From NCBI GenBank assembly GCA_002840355.1, contig PHAL01000029.1, forward strand, positions 1 to 34,848: a DNA stretch of 34,848 nucleotides, written 5' to 3'. The stretch is from Elusimicrobia bacterium HGW-Elusimicrobia-3. Lineage in GTDB: Bacteria > Elusimicrobiota > Elusimicrobia > Elusimicrobiales > UBA9959. Below, piece by piece: positions 17,201 to 25,251 of this stretch; the stretch's first letter is position 1; each line of letters starts with the position of its first letter. The position numbers and the translations under genes are program-made. Under the pieces are notes generated by a model that was given only the letters and a program-made list of their open reading frames with translations, had not been told where the DNA came from and made no database searches.

Positions 17201-20200
17201 GTCCATGCTCTACGGCCCGTCCGGGACGACCGTCTCCGGCCGGCTGAACGAGAAAGCCGTCAGCGTCATCGTCTCGAAGGCCGACGGCTCTTTCGAGATA
17301 AAGGGCGACAAGCTGGTCCTGGCAGACTTCGTGCCCGAGGCGGCCTCTGTGCCCTTCCTGAATAATTTCGCCTTCTACGACTTCAAGGAGGACAAGACCC
17401 TCGTGACCGTGGAGGGGGCGATACACGGCAAAAAAGTGTCCGTCTCCAAGCCCGTCGGCGCGAGCGGCGCCTTCACCGCGACCGGCGAAGGCCTGACAAT
17501 GCGCGACATGGTCCCCGAGGCCGGCGCGCTGCGGGCCTTCGACGCGCTGCAGCTCGACCAGGTCTCCGTCTCGCAGGCGGCCGTAGAGGTCGCCGGACGG
17601 CTCAACGGCAAGGGAGTGAAGTTCGTCCGCACGCGCGGCGACAAACCCGTGGTCACCGTGACCGCCGACGCCCTCACCCTGGGCGACGTCTTCGCCCCGC
17701 TGGCCGGCCTGCCCGGAGTGAACGCCGTGGGGATAGAGAAGATAGAGCTCGACGGCAAGTCCGTCGAGGCCGAAGCCAAGCTCAACGGCGTGACCGTGGA
17801 CGTGGTCGCGCACGCCAGGGCCGGAAGCGACGGCGCCTATACCGCGATCTTCTTCGACCGCCTGGGCGCGGCCACCTTCGTTCCCGCCGCGCAGGGGAAC
17901 GTGGTCAACGACATCGCGCTGGAGAAGGCGCTTTTCGTGATACAGCCCGCCGGCTCCCCGGCTAAGACGGTAGCGGCCGCGGACCTGCCCGGCGACCTGC
18001 CGAAACTGGTCGGCTGGTCCGGAAAGGATTCCATGACGCTCTCCGAGGGCGTCAACATGTCGGCCTGGCTCAACGTGTCAGCCTCCGGCGGACTGGCGAA
18101 GGCCTTCGGGACGGCCGGCCTGCCGGCCAACGTCCGCCCCCTGCTGCGCGGCACACTGCCGCCCGGCGCCTTCAAGGGCCTGAGCGCCGGCAAAGCCGCC
18201 TCCGCGCTGTCCGACGCCGACAAGCAGTCCATGCTGGCCGGCCTCGAGCTGGAAGTGGACCTGCCGCTGCCTTCGCTGCCCGCCATCGCGGGGCTGGTGA
18301 CGGTCAAGAGCCCGGTCACGCTGCGCATCGGCGGCGACGCGCGCTCCAAAAGTTCGCTCTGGGCCCGCGTGCCGGAGCCGATAGCGGCCTCGCGCCCGGC
18401 CGGCGACCTGGACGTCTCGGTGCAGTTCGGCCTCGACATAAAAGGCTCGGGCATAAACGAGAAGATAGACGCTCTCATCAATCTCGACAAAGGCTCGCGC
18501 GCCGGCTACAGCCTGCTGGCGCTCTACGAGGGCGCCTGGAAGGAGCCTTTCGGCATAAAGGGCTTCACGCTCGACAACGGCGGCTTCGAATTCTCCCTCG
18601 AAGGCGACAAGGGCGCGCAGAAGGACGCTGAATTCGCCTTCTTCGCCACCGCCGATATCGCCTCCAAGAAAGTCTCCGTCACCGCCGACCTCAAGCGGGC
18701 CGACGGCAAGCTCTCGCTTAACTACTTCGAGCTGGACGGCAAGTTCGGCCTCGGCGACTTCCCCGGCGGCAAGAACATTCCCGGCGCCGACAAGTTCGAG
18801 CTGGACATGGTCAAACTCTCGCCGCAGGGCATAGAGGCCGCGACCATGATAGCCGGCAAGAAGGTGAAAGCCTACCTGTTCGACGCCGGCGCGGCCGGAA
18901 CCCCGAACTGGATCTTCGCCATAGACCAGAAGAACTTCAACATAACCGAGCTCATGCCGCCGGCCAAGGACATAAAGCCGCTGGCGGCCATGACGCTGCC
19001 CGAAGCCGCGCTGATCATATCCGAGAAAGGCCTTATCGCGCCCTCCCGCGCGGGGCTGGGCGTCATAGCCAAGGACATGTTCGACGACATCTTCGGCAAG
19101 ACCGACGTGCCGCTGAACCTGCCCTCGGGCATAGCGCTGCTGGCCGCCTTCGACCAGAAGGCGATGGGCGACCTGGGCAAAGGCCTCAGCCGCCTGGGCG
19201 TGCACGAGGACGCCATCATAATGGGCGCCGTCACCGGCGTCTTCCAGGGCAACCCCGGCGTAATGCTGGCGCTGGCCATGCAGCAGCAGGGCAAGGCCCA
19301 CGGCCTGCCCGGCAAGGTCATGAGCTACAAGGACGGCGTGCAGCCTTCCTTCTTCATACAGTGGGCCGGCGAGGATTTCGACGCCGGGCTTAAGATCCCG
19401 ATGTTCGTCAAGGCCGGCAAGGACACGCTGGTACTGGCCGCCTCGCTGGAGCTCCAGTTCAACCTGGAGGGAGTGGGGATCAAGGTGCTCGGCGAGATGG
19501 ACGGGACCTGGCATCAGCCTTTCGGCATCAAGGGTTTCGCCCTGGCCAACGTGAAGATGGACGCGGCGATAGACGACGTGGGCGAGGTGCAGTTCGGCCT
19601 GGCCGGCGACCAGCAGTACGGCCACTGCGGCGACCCCAAGTCGCCCGACTGCGTGGACGTGAACCTGGCGATGAGCGTCAAGATCCTGCTCGAGGACGCG
19701 CTGCCCGACGGCGTGGCCTTCGCCGGCAGCGTAAACAAACTGAGCGTGCCCGCGCTCATGGATATCACCGAGCACCTGATGGGCCTGCCCCCGGGCAAGC
19801 TCGGCGCGCTGCCCTTCCCGTTCTTCCAGATAAACGACGCGCTGCTGGCCTTCGCCACGCCCGGCGCCTCCGACCCCCAGCTGGGCCTGGTCAGCGACGG
19901 TTTCGCCTATGGCGGAGACTTCTTCTTCATGGGCCGCGAACTGGGCAAAGTGCAGGGCACGGGCGGGCCGCAGGGCACCACGCTCAAGGGCAAGATAGAC
20001 GACATAGATCTCGACGTTCTGCAGTTCCGCAACAACGCCGTCGACATAGCGCTCAACCTGGACCCTCATTACATCATAGACTCGGATATACAGCTGCTCG
20101 GCGGCAAGCAGCACGTCAAGCTGGATATAGAGCCTCCCTACATGGAGTTCGACCTGACCGAGAAACTGGGCGTGTTCGGCGACGCGGACATGACCGTCAA

Positions 20201-22157
20201 GCTGGACGGCTTCGATCTAAAGACCGGCGCCTTCGACAAGGCGGCCGACATAAGCGTCATAGGCGCGTTCAAGTCCACGCTGGTCCCGTGGCTCAAGGGG
20301 GAGATCAAGAACGGCATAGAGGACCTGCGCGCCTCGGCCAAGGCCAAGTTCGAGGCCGACACCAAGGCCCTGCGCGACGCGGAGAAGAAAGTGGACGAGA
20401 TCAACGCCAAGATCAAGAAACTGAAGGAAGAGGACCAGAAGGCCAAGGACCGCGCCGAGGAGGCGCTCAGCTCGGCCGAAAGGCGCGTCAACTCGCTGCA
20501 GAGCACTTACGACCACGAGGAACACGAGGCGCATCACTGCGGCTCCCGCTGGACGCACTGGGCCTGCGCCCCGGGCTGGCGCATAGCCGCCGCCGCCACC
20601 TGGACGGTCAGGGAAGTCGCCGTCGGCGCCCTCGAAGCGGCCAAGAAAGCCGTCTCGGCCGCCAGCAACCTCGACCCGCGCATCGCCGGGCTCATTGCCG
20701 AGCGGGACATAGAGCACGCCGGGCTTGCCGTGGCGGAAGCGGTGGTCAAGGTGACAGAGGACGTAGAGGACTTCGTCATGAAGGAACTCGAGAAGGTCCT
20801 CGAGTCCACGGTATCCCATCTGCCGCTCGAGATAGACCAGGCCGTGATAATCGGCGACCTGCGCGGCATGATACTGCGCAACGAACCGATGGTGCTGGAC
20901 ATGAAGTTCAAGCTGGCCGGGAGCGCGCAGCGCCAGTACTTCGCGGTGAAGGTGCCGGACAGCGCCGAGAACGCGCAGTTCGACGCGGTCTCGTTCGCCC
21001 TGCTACCGGCCCTGGGTCTGGACGCCATCACCGAGGCCCCGCTCAAGAAGATCTCGCCCGACGCGTCCAAATGGGTCCATTCCCATATCGCCGTCAAACT
21101 CGCGGCCGCGCAGGAGAACGTGCGCAACCAGGTGGGAGCAGAAGAGGAGAGGTATAAGAAAGTGCTGGATTCCTTCGAGAACGGCACCGCCAAGTACCGC
21201 AAGGCCTTCGAGGACCAGGCCGAGGAGCACCTCAGGCTGGTGTCGGAGCTGGAGATCACCGACCTGATGCCCGACAGCCTGCAGTACTCCAACACCTACC
21301 TGGCGATAGGCCACAGCAATCTCTGCCTGGCCGTCTCCAAGGACGGGATGAGCGTGGAACAGATACACTGCAAGGACACCGACGCCGAGCAGTGGCACAC
21401 GGTGGCGCTCAAGGACGACGACAAGGGCTACGTGGAACTGCGCAACAAGGGGCTCTGCCTCAAGGCGCGCAACGGCGACGCCAAGGATAACTACGAGCCG
21501 CTCATCCTGGCCGCCTGCGACACCAAGGACAGCCACCAGCAGTGGAAGATCGTCTCCTCGGACGGCTTCTACGACCAGATAGTCAACCGCTTCTCCCAGA
21601 AGTGCCTGCACTTCGACAAGGAGAACGCCAATCCGCGCTCGGCCTTCGCGGTCTGGACGTCCTGCCTGGGCAACGACAGCCAGACCTTCCGCGATATCAC
21701 CGACGCTGAGAAACCGACCCTCCGCAAGGCCAACGAGCTCGTGAAGGCCTCCAACGGCCTCTGCCTGGACGTTATAGAGGAGACGGAGGGCTCGCTGCAG
21801 CTGACCGCGCAGAACAAGGAGGCGAAACTATACGCCCACCCTTGCGGCGACAAGAGCGAGCGCTTCAACTACATAGAGGAAGTGGACGGCGATATACGGC
21901 TGGTGCACACCGAGACCGGCGCCTGCGTCTACCCGCAGGAGAAGTCGCGGACGCTGGCGCTCCGGGCCTGCGACCGCGGCCAGGACATGTTCTGGCGGCT
22001 TAACGTTGCGGACAACAATACGATGCAGCTCTTCAACCCGAGCAGGAATTCTTGTATGATAATGCCTGCTCCCGACAAGGGAACGTCTAACTACAAGGAG
22101 GCCGGGATAGCCCCGTGCGCCGCCGACGGCGCGCAGCTCCTGGACCTGGTAAAATGA
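14274..22157 (+). CDS. Giant secreted repeat protein with C-terminal ricin-type lectin region
   Basis: About 2,627 residues. A signal peptide (residues 1-~23, ending LLAAA) directs export. Residues ~190-1183 hold about seventeen tandem units of ~59 residues, with consensus L-x-D-F-[VI]-P-E-A-A, x-L-x-x-F-A-F-D, V-x-G-K-[VL]-N-G-K-x-V-x-V, F-x-V-T-G. Residues 1184-2015 are a beta-rich region with two copies of PFGIKGF preceded by Trp (near 1425 and 1749). Residues ~2016-2079 form a coiled coil, followed by a His/Cys-rich patch (2080-2098). The end (~2338-2626) has six C-L/Q-x-W-like subdomains, matching two ricin-type beta-trefoils that bind sugars. I do not recognise the repeat family. Two ATGs occur; GAGG at 14264-14267 sits six bases before ATG 14274 but only three before 14271, so the second is preferred. 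The stop overlaps the next start (ATGA). Confidence 0.85.
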   Translation: MRKYLWALLAVFVCSLPSLLAAAPGYYTDPFSKFQTAVKPVRNLPDGAAQWKAIAAGLAADPLFASLGLDKLTYSGGNQLSYDFDLRLGEIDLDLKGTLTFDAAAADGQPVATLTSAAQSRTAADLVDIGALHATSASLEAAVYKESGEYKLYARIIPRFTNYNKPPLPSLLLSKSKGGLDYTVIGGNLALRDIFPFAAQAPLYKQFAFESLSKSGTTLSVKGSVGGRAVTAAGDTVKDTLFVTGDGLTAADFYPETAALPLLNGLAFDSFSLTAAGEAVAGRLNGKKVSVSRGADKKSFAVTGDDIKLEDFIPAASQVPCVNALALDSVLASDTSLAISGKVNGKPVSVSGSLADNKVEMTGPGLSLPSCIPLSLNLPYLKLFSFGGLVHWPDRLEVDGTVNGKDVKVVWIFAPNTVTVTGESIKLGDMIPAAAKEPMLESFAFLSLEYSKAALKVNGKVSGKALTVTQDNAAKTFTVSGAGLTLADFIPEAAGIPYLRRFDLNLVRQRPGGVLVAGDVAGKAVTVESDRAAGSFTVTGEGLKLADFVPEASQIAFLDAFALDGVRSSADEFVVTGKVGDKAVMVDDHLASNIFTVTGQDLKLSDFFPDTKAIPALDRFAFDSFTHTADSVEAAGKLNGKAVSVARNAGTAELTVKGAGLKLSDFVPQASGAPYLDRFAFLDMTWTPGVTRVDGTVNGKNVSVNLDNAKKTYTISGSAMKLSDFVPQAAKLTYLENFDLESVQSSTGSVTVKGHVEGKRLAIEVAKTGGAFEVTGEDLKLKDFIAEAASVAYLDNFMFDRFAWSPDRMAADGKIHGKSVAVVKKQDSPEFSVTGDDLKLSDFVPGAAQVACVNAFALDKVSRSAAELAIAGKIDGKPVAVSAAADGKVSMTGTGLSLPACIPLSLNIPFLKWFSFGGLFYWPDRLEIDGTVNGKAVKVVWVFAPDTVTLTGDSIKLADLVPAAAKVPELNNFAFLSMLYGPSGTTVSGRLNEKAVSVIVSKADGSFEIKGDKLVLADFVPEAASVPFLNNFAFYDFKEDKTLVTVEGAIHGKKVSVSKPVGASGAFTATGEGLTMRDMVPEAGALRAFDALQLDQVSVSQAAVEVAGRLNGKGVKFVRTRGDKPVVTVTADALTLGDVFAPLAGLPGVNAVGIEKIELDGKSVEAEAKLNGVTVDVVAHARAGSDGAYTAIFFDRLGAATFVPAAQGNVVNDIALEKALFVIQPAGSPAKTVAAADLPGDLPKLVGWSGKDSMTLSEGVNMSAWLNVSASGGLAKAFGTAGLPANVRPLLRGTLPPGAFKGLSAGKAASALSDADKQSMLAGLELEVDLPLPSLPAIAGLVTVKSPVTLRIGGDARSKSSLWARVPEPIAASRPAGDLDVSVQFGLDIKGSGINEKIDALINLDKGSRAGYSLLALYEGAWKEPFGIKGFTLDNGGFEFSLEGDKGAQKDAEFAFFATADIASKKVSVTADLKRADGKLSLNYFELDGKFGLGDFPGGKNIPGADKFELDMVKLSPQGIEAATMIAGKKVKAYLFDAGAAGTPNWIFAIDQKNFNITELMPPAKDIKPLAAMTLPEAALIISEKGLIAPSRAGLGVIAKDMFDDIFGKTDVPLNLPSGIALLAAFDQKAMGDLGKGLSRLGVHEDAIIMGAVTGVFQGNPGVMLALAMQQQGKAHGLPGKVMSYKDGVQPSFFIQWAGEDFDAGLKIPMFVKAGKDTLVLAASLELQFNLEGVGIKVLGEMDGTWHQPFGIKGFALANVKMDAAIDDVGEVQFGLAGDQQYGHCGDPKSPDCVDVNLAMSVKILLEDALPDGVAFAGSVNKLSVPALMDITEHLMGLPPGKLGALPFPFFQINDALLAFATPGASDPQLGLVSDGFAYGGDFFFMGRELGKVQGTGGPQGTTLKGKIDDIDLDVLQFRNNAVDIALNLDPHYIIDSDIQLLGGKQHVKLDIEPPYMEFDLTEKLGVFGDADMTVKLDGFDLKTGAFDKAADISVIGAFKSTLVPWLKGEIKNGIEDLRASAKAKFEADTKALRDAEKKVDEINAKIKKLKEEDQKAKDRAEEALSSAERRVNSLQSTYDHEEHEAHHCGSRWTHWACAPGWRIAAAATWTVREVAVGALEAAKKAVSAASNLDPRIAGLIAERDIEHAGLAVAEAVVKVTEDVEDFVMKELEKVLESTVSHLPLEIDQAVIIGDLRGMILRNEPMVLDMKFKLAGSAQRQYFAVKVPDSAENAQFDAVSFALLPALGLDAITEAPLKKISPDASKWVHSHIAVKLAAAQENVRNQVGAEEERYKKVLDSFENGTAKYRKAFEDQAEEHLRLVSELEITDLMPDSLQYSNTYLAIGHSNLCLAVSKDGMSVEQIHCKDTDAEQWHTVALKDDDKGYVELRNKGLCLKARNGDAKDNYEPLILAACDTKDSHQQWKIVSSDGFYDQIVNRFSQKCLHFDKENANPRSAFAVWTSCLGNDSQTFRDITDAEKPTLRKANELVKASNGLCLDVIEETEGSLQLTAQNKEAKLYAHPCGDKSERFNYIEEVDGDIRLVHTETGACVYPQEKSRTLALRACDRGQDMFWRLNVADNNTMQLFNPSRNSCMIMPAPDKGTSNYKEAGIAPCAADGAQLLDLVK
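14846..17820 (+). repeat. Coding repeat array, ~17 units of ~59 codons, with a nine-unit super-duplication
   Basis: Each unit carries an L-x-D-F-x-P element, here spaced 59 residues apart in the cleanest stretch. Two special units contain IPLSLN and WPDRLE plus FAP-x-TVT; they lie about 1,596 bases apart (about 15,370 and 16,965), which is nine 59-codon units. The neighbours on both sides also match, for example PCVNALALDS and ACVNAFALDK. This shows that a block of about nine units was duplicated as a whole after the first units arose. Confidence 0.8.
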
Positions 22158-24064
22158 GTAAATCGATAAACATCCTGCTTAGCCTCGCTCTCCTGGCCCC
22201 TACGCTGGCCGGCTGCGCTCCCGCGGCCCGCTCCGCGCGGCGCGTGCCGCTCAGTCCGTCCGTTGAGGGAATGCTCGACGAGGTCGCCCGGCGTCCGGCC
22301 GGGGACGCGGTGGCGGAAGCCGTACGGGGCGGCATCGGCGACATACGCCGCGGCCGCTATGAGGAGGCGGTAAAGAAGTTCGCGGCCGGGCTCCGGGCGG
22401 ACCCGACCAACGCCAGCCTGCACTTCCTCAGCGGCCTGGCCTACCACCTGGGCTCGCGCTCCGGCGACCAGGGCAGGCTGGAGCTGGCCGAGGCGGGCTA
22501 CTCTCTGGCGCTGCGCTTCGACCAGGACAATTACTGGGCCTCCTTCTTCCTGGGCCACGTCTATTTCGCCCAGAAACGTTACAAGGACGCGCAGAACCAG
22601 TTCTCCTACGCCCTGCTCTACGCCCCGTCGGAACCGGACTTCCTGCGCTCGCTGGCTGTCGCCTCCTATTACGCCCGCGACCTTGAAGCCGGCGGCTGGG
22701 CCGCGGAGAAAGCGGTCGCGGCGGACCCGGACAGGGCTTCGGGTTGGCGCATAGCCTCTCTGGTCCGCGCCGCCCGCGGCGACCTCAAGGGGGCCGAAGA
22801 GGGTTTCCTTCGCTACAGGGACCTGTCGGGGCGGACCGGCGGCCCTATCATGGAATGGACCGTGGAGCGCTTGCGCGGCAGGCTGGACGACTGGCGGGCT
22901 TTCCACGCCGCCAATCCCGCCGTGCAACCCGCGGCGGGAGTTTTCGGCAGGGGAGCCCAGCCCGAGGGCAGGCCGCTGGAATTGGGGGACGGTGAGGATA
23001 ATTACGACGACAGCACCGAGACCGGCTCACCCCCGGCAGCCTCCGCCGACGGCGCGGCCGCAGGCCAGCCGGCCGCCAAGAGCGACCCCAACGCCCCCAA
23101 GATGGCGCTGGTGGACGTGGTGATACTCAGCACCGAGGAGAGCCGCAGCCAGTCCAAGGGAATGAATATACTAGCCGGACTGAAAGCGACGCTGACCGGC
23201 ACGCTCTTCCAGTACAAATGGGCCTCGGGCGGGACCATAGTCGGCGGTTCCGGTCACGGGATGGCCGTTTCCCCCACCTTCGCCCTGGAAGGGCTGGAGT
23301 ACAACCTGAATATCTGGAACGACAGCGCCAACAAGGCCGAAGTGCTGGCCAGGCCCTCGCTGCTGGCGGTGGAAAACCAGGAATCGAAGTTCTACTCCGG
23401 CGCCATCCTGCACGTGCAGCTCAACAGCAACAACTCGGACGGCTCGCTGGTGGACGTGCCGGTAGGCATCAACCTCTCGGTCACGCCGACCTTCCTCGAC
23501 CCCGACACCGTGCGGATAAAGGTCCACGCCGACCGGAGCTACATCGAGACCCGCAGCGAGAAACTGGGCTTCTCGGCTTTCTCACAGACGTCCAAGACCT
23601 CGGTGGATTCGACCGCGATACTGCGTTTTGGAGAGACCCTGATACTCAGCGGCCTCACCGAGAACGAGACCGCGGTTTCCAAGAGCGGCGTGCCTTTCCT
23701 GCAGAGTATCCCGATAGTCCAGTGGTTCTTCTCCCACAAGGCCGAGGAGGAGACCAAGAAGTCGGTGCTCATCCTCCTGGCGCCGCATAAGGCGCGCCGG
23801 GCCAGCGAGCACATGACGCCGCGCGAGATAAGGGCCGCAAAACATGCCTCCAGGCTCGGGCAGCAGGCGGTGGACCATCTTAAGTCCCTGAAGAAAAAGG
23901 AGGGCATGGGCGGAAAGGACAATCTGGACACGGTCTTCGAGATCATGGACGGCGGCAGGTATTACCGCGAGTTCCAGACAGGCGACCTGCAGCTCGACGA
24001 ATGGCATAACTCCGACACGCTCTTCGGGTCCATTAAGCGGGTGCTCGGCTTCCTCTGGTACTGA
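22154..24064 (+). CDS. TPR-secretin outer-membrane lipoprotein
   Basis: This is a 636-residue protein. The lipobox LAGC puts the acylated Cys at residue 21. Residues ~55-240 contain TPR-like helical repeats (for example GRYEEAVKKFAAGLRADPTN and the FAQKRYKDAQNQFSYAL type). After a linker, residues ~316-544 match the C-terminal secretin domain (PF00263 family): V-D-V-V-I-L-S-T, A-R-P-S-L-L-A-V, PVGINLSVTPTFL, LRFGETLILSGL, GVPFLQSIPIVQWFF and K-K-S-V-L-I-L-L. Secretins form multimeric outer-membrane channels. The usual N0-N3 periplasmic domains are absent and TPRs take their place. Lipidation may let it reach the outer membrane without a separate pilotin. The ATG overlaps the giant gene's stop, and the MSKS start fits the signal sequence. 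About 90 residues follow the secretin domain. Confidence 0.85.
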   Translation: MSKSINILLSLALLAPTLAGCAPAARSARRVPLSPSVEGMLDEVARRPAGDAVAEAVRGGIGDIRRGRYEEAVKKFAAGLRADPTNASLHFLSGLAYHLGSRSGDQGRLELAEAGYSLALRFDQDNYWASFFLGHVYFAQKRYKDAQNQFSYALLYAPSEPDFLRSLAVASYYARDLEAGGWAAEKAVAADPDRASGWRIASLVRAARGDLKGAEEGFLRYRDLSGRTGGPIMEWTVERLRGRLDDWRAFHAANPAVQPAAGVFGRGAQPEGRPLELGDGEDNYDDSTETGSPPAASADGAAAGQPAAKSDPNAPKMALVDVVILSTEESRSQSKGMNILAGLKATLTGTLFQYKWASGGTIVGGSGHGMAVSPTFALEGLEYNLNIWNDSANKAEVLARPSLLAVENQESKFYSGAILHVQLNSNNSDGSLVDVPVGINLSVTPTFLDPDTVRIKVHADRSYIETRSEKLGFSAFSQTSKTSVDSTAILRFGETLILSGLTENETAVSKSGVPFLQSIPIVQWFFSHKAEEETKKSVLILLAPHKARRASEHMTPREIRAAKHASRLGQQAVDHLKSLKKKEGMGGKDNLDTVFEIMDGGRYYREFQTGDLQLDEWHNSDTLFGSIKRVLGFLWY

Positions 24065-24840
24065 TGAAGGGCGCGCTCCTGACGCTGCTGCTCCGGCTGG
24101 CGGCCGCTCCCGCGGCCGCCGCGGACGCGGCCGGGCTCCAGGAGACATTCGCCGCCGTCGCGGGCTCGGCCGCTCCCGCGGTAGTTTCGGTGTACTCCGG
24201 CGGTCCGGCGGCCGCCGCCCGTCCGCCCTTCGGCGAACCGGACGACCTGTTCGGACAGTCGTTGCTCGGCCGTGAACAGGCTGCCGCCGTTCCGGGGAAA
24301 ATCCCTCCCGCCGCTTATCACCGCTCCGGCTCGGGGCTGCTGGTAGACCCGGCCGGATACATACTTACCAACGAACATGTCGTGCGGGGCAGCACGGCCC
24401 CCGTGGTCGTTCTTGCGGGCGATCCCGGGCGGGAATTCCCGGCCGAGGTGATAGGCTCGGACAGGGATAAGGATCTTGCGCTGCTTAAGATCTCCGCCGG
24501 CGGACCGCTGCCTTTCATGCGGCTGGGCTATTCGATTCCGCCGCGGGCCGGCGACTGGGCCATCGCTCTTGGCAATGCCCTGGGAATGGAAGGCTCTATT
24601 ACCGTAGGGGTGGTCTCATCGCCCCGCCGCGTGCTCAAGTCTCCGGGCGGAGCCGCCCGCGAAGCCCTGCAGACCGACGCGGCCATAAACCCCGGTAACT
24701 CAGGCGGGCCGCTGTTGAATTTGAAAGGTGAAGTGATAGGGCTGAACGCGGCCAGCTACGCGCCGGCCGGCCCCTATCCCGGCATAGGCTTCGCCATCCC
24801 CGCCTCCGCCGCCAGCGCCTTCCTGCAAAAGCACCGCTGA
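24064..24840 (+). CDS. Secreted trypsin-like (HtrA/DegP-type) serine protease without PDZ
   Basis: 258 residues. A short hydrophobic N-terminus ending in AAAPAAAA is a plausible signal peptide, placing it in the periplasm or outside. The triad is His105 (TNEHVV), Asp137 (RDKDLALLKI) and Ser213 (NPGNSGGPLL), the normal HtrA arrangement. It stops shortly after the protease domain, with no PDZ domain, unlike DegP or DegS. The start ATG overlaps the upstream stop by one base (TGATG), so it is the third gene of the operon. It could process or quality-control the giant protein or secretin; that role is inferred from coupling only. Confidence 0.88.
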   Translation: MKGALLTLLLRLAAAPAAAADAAGLQETFAAVAGSAAPAVVSVYSGGPAAAARPPFGEPDDLFGQSLLGREQAAAVPGKIPPAAYHRSGSGLLVDPAGYILTNEHVVRGSTAPVVVLAGDPGREFPAEVIGSDRDKDLALLKISAGGPLPFMRLGYSIPPRAGDWAIALGNALGMEGSITVGVVSSPRRVLKSPGGAAREALQTDAAINPGNSGGPLLNLKGEVIGLNAASYAPAGPYPGIGFAIPASAASAFLQKHR

Positions 24841-24884
24841 CGCCCCGCGCACAGCCTAGGCGAGGTTAAGAGGGAAGCCGCCTT

Positions 24885-25181
24885 CTAAAGCGCGCCCTCT
24901 TTCTTGAGCAGGCGCAGCTTGGCCGCCCGGCCGCCCGCGGCCGAGAAGCCGCCCAGCCCGCCGTCGGACTTGATCACGCGGTGGCACGGCACCGCTGGCG
25001 CGAAGGGATTCTTCCCCAGCGCGGAACCTACGGCCCGCACCGCGCCCGGTTTGCCTATCTGTTCCGCTATCCACTTATAGCTGCGCGTCTGTCCCGCCGG
25101 TATGCGCATGCAGGCCCGCCACACCGCCTGCTGGAACGGCGTATAAGCCTTCATCCTCTCAAGGATTTCCTTTTTCTCCAT
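24885..25181 (-). CDS. MGMT-family alkyltransferase-type protein (short form)
   Basis: 98 residues, covering only the C-terminal DNA-binding and active-site domain of O6-alkylguanine-DNA alkyltransferase. The active-site motif PCHRVI is intact with Cys66, so this is not the Trp-bearing ATL type. TPFQQAVWRAC and SYKWIAEQIG are the helix-turn-helix parts, and GLGGFS follows. The N-terminal domain of Ada/Ogt is absent. The frame is open upstream into repeat sequence, but MEKKEILERM has a GGAG ribosome site and fits the family start. It lies convergent to the protease gene and downstream of uvrC. Confidence 0.88.
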   Translation of the reverse strand: MEKKEILERMKAYTPFQQAVWRACMRIPAGQTRSYKWIAEQIGKPGAVRAVGSALGKNPFAPAVPCHRVIKSDGGLGGFSAAGGRAAKLRLLKKEGAL

Positions 25182-25251
25182 ATTCTTTTCTCCAGCTTCG
25201 ACATCAGGTGCTACAAGGCACGTGGGTGACGCCCGTGCCGGGTTAGCAAAA

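Noticed and set aside
14205-17813. A 1,202-codon open frame on the - strand opposite the giant gene
   Set aside because: It mirrors the repeat array's codon pattern, has no ribosome site, and the + strand has a signal peptide, domain motifs and coupled neighbours. Long antisense frames are expected in GC-rich DNA.
14846-17820. CRISPR-like spacing of repeats
   Set aside because: The repeats are protein-level units of ~59 codons inside one long gene, diverged in DNA, with no short identical repeats and spacers.
24841-24900. Terminator between the protease and MGMT genes
   Set aside because: A six-pair AGAGGG/CCCTCT stem exists, but its loop is about 20 bases and it overlaps the MGMT coding end; too weak to call.
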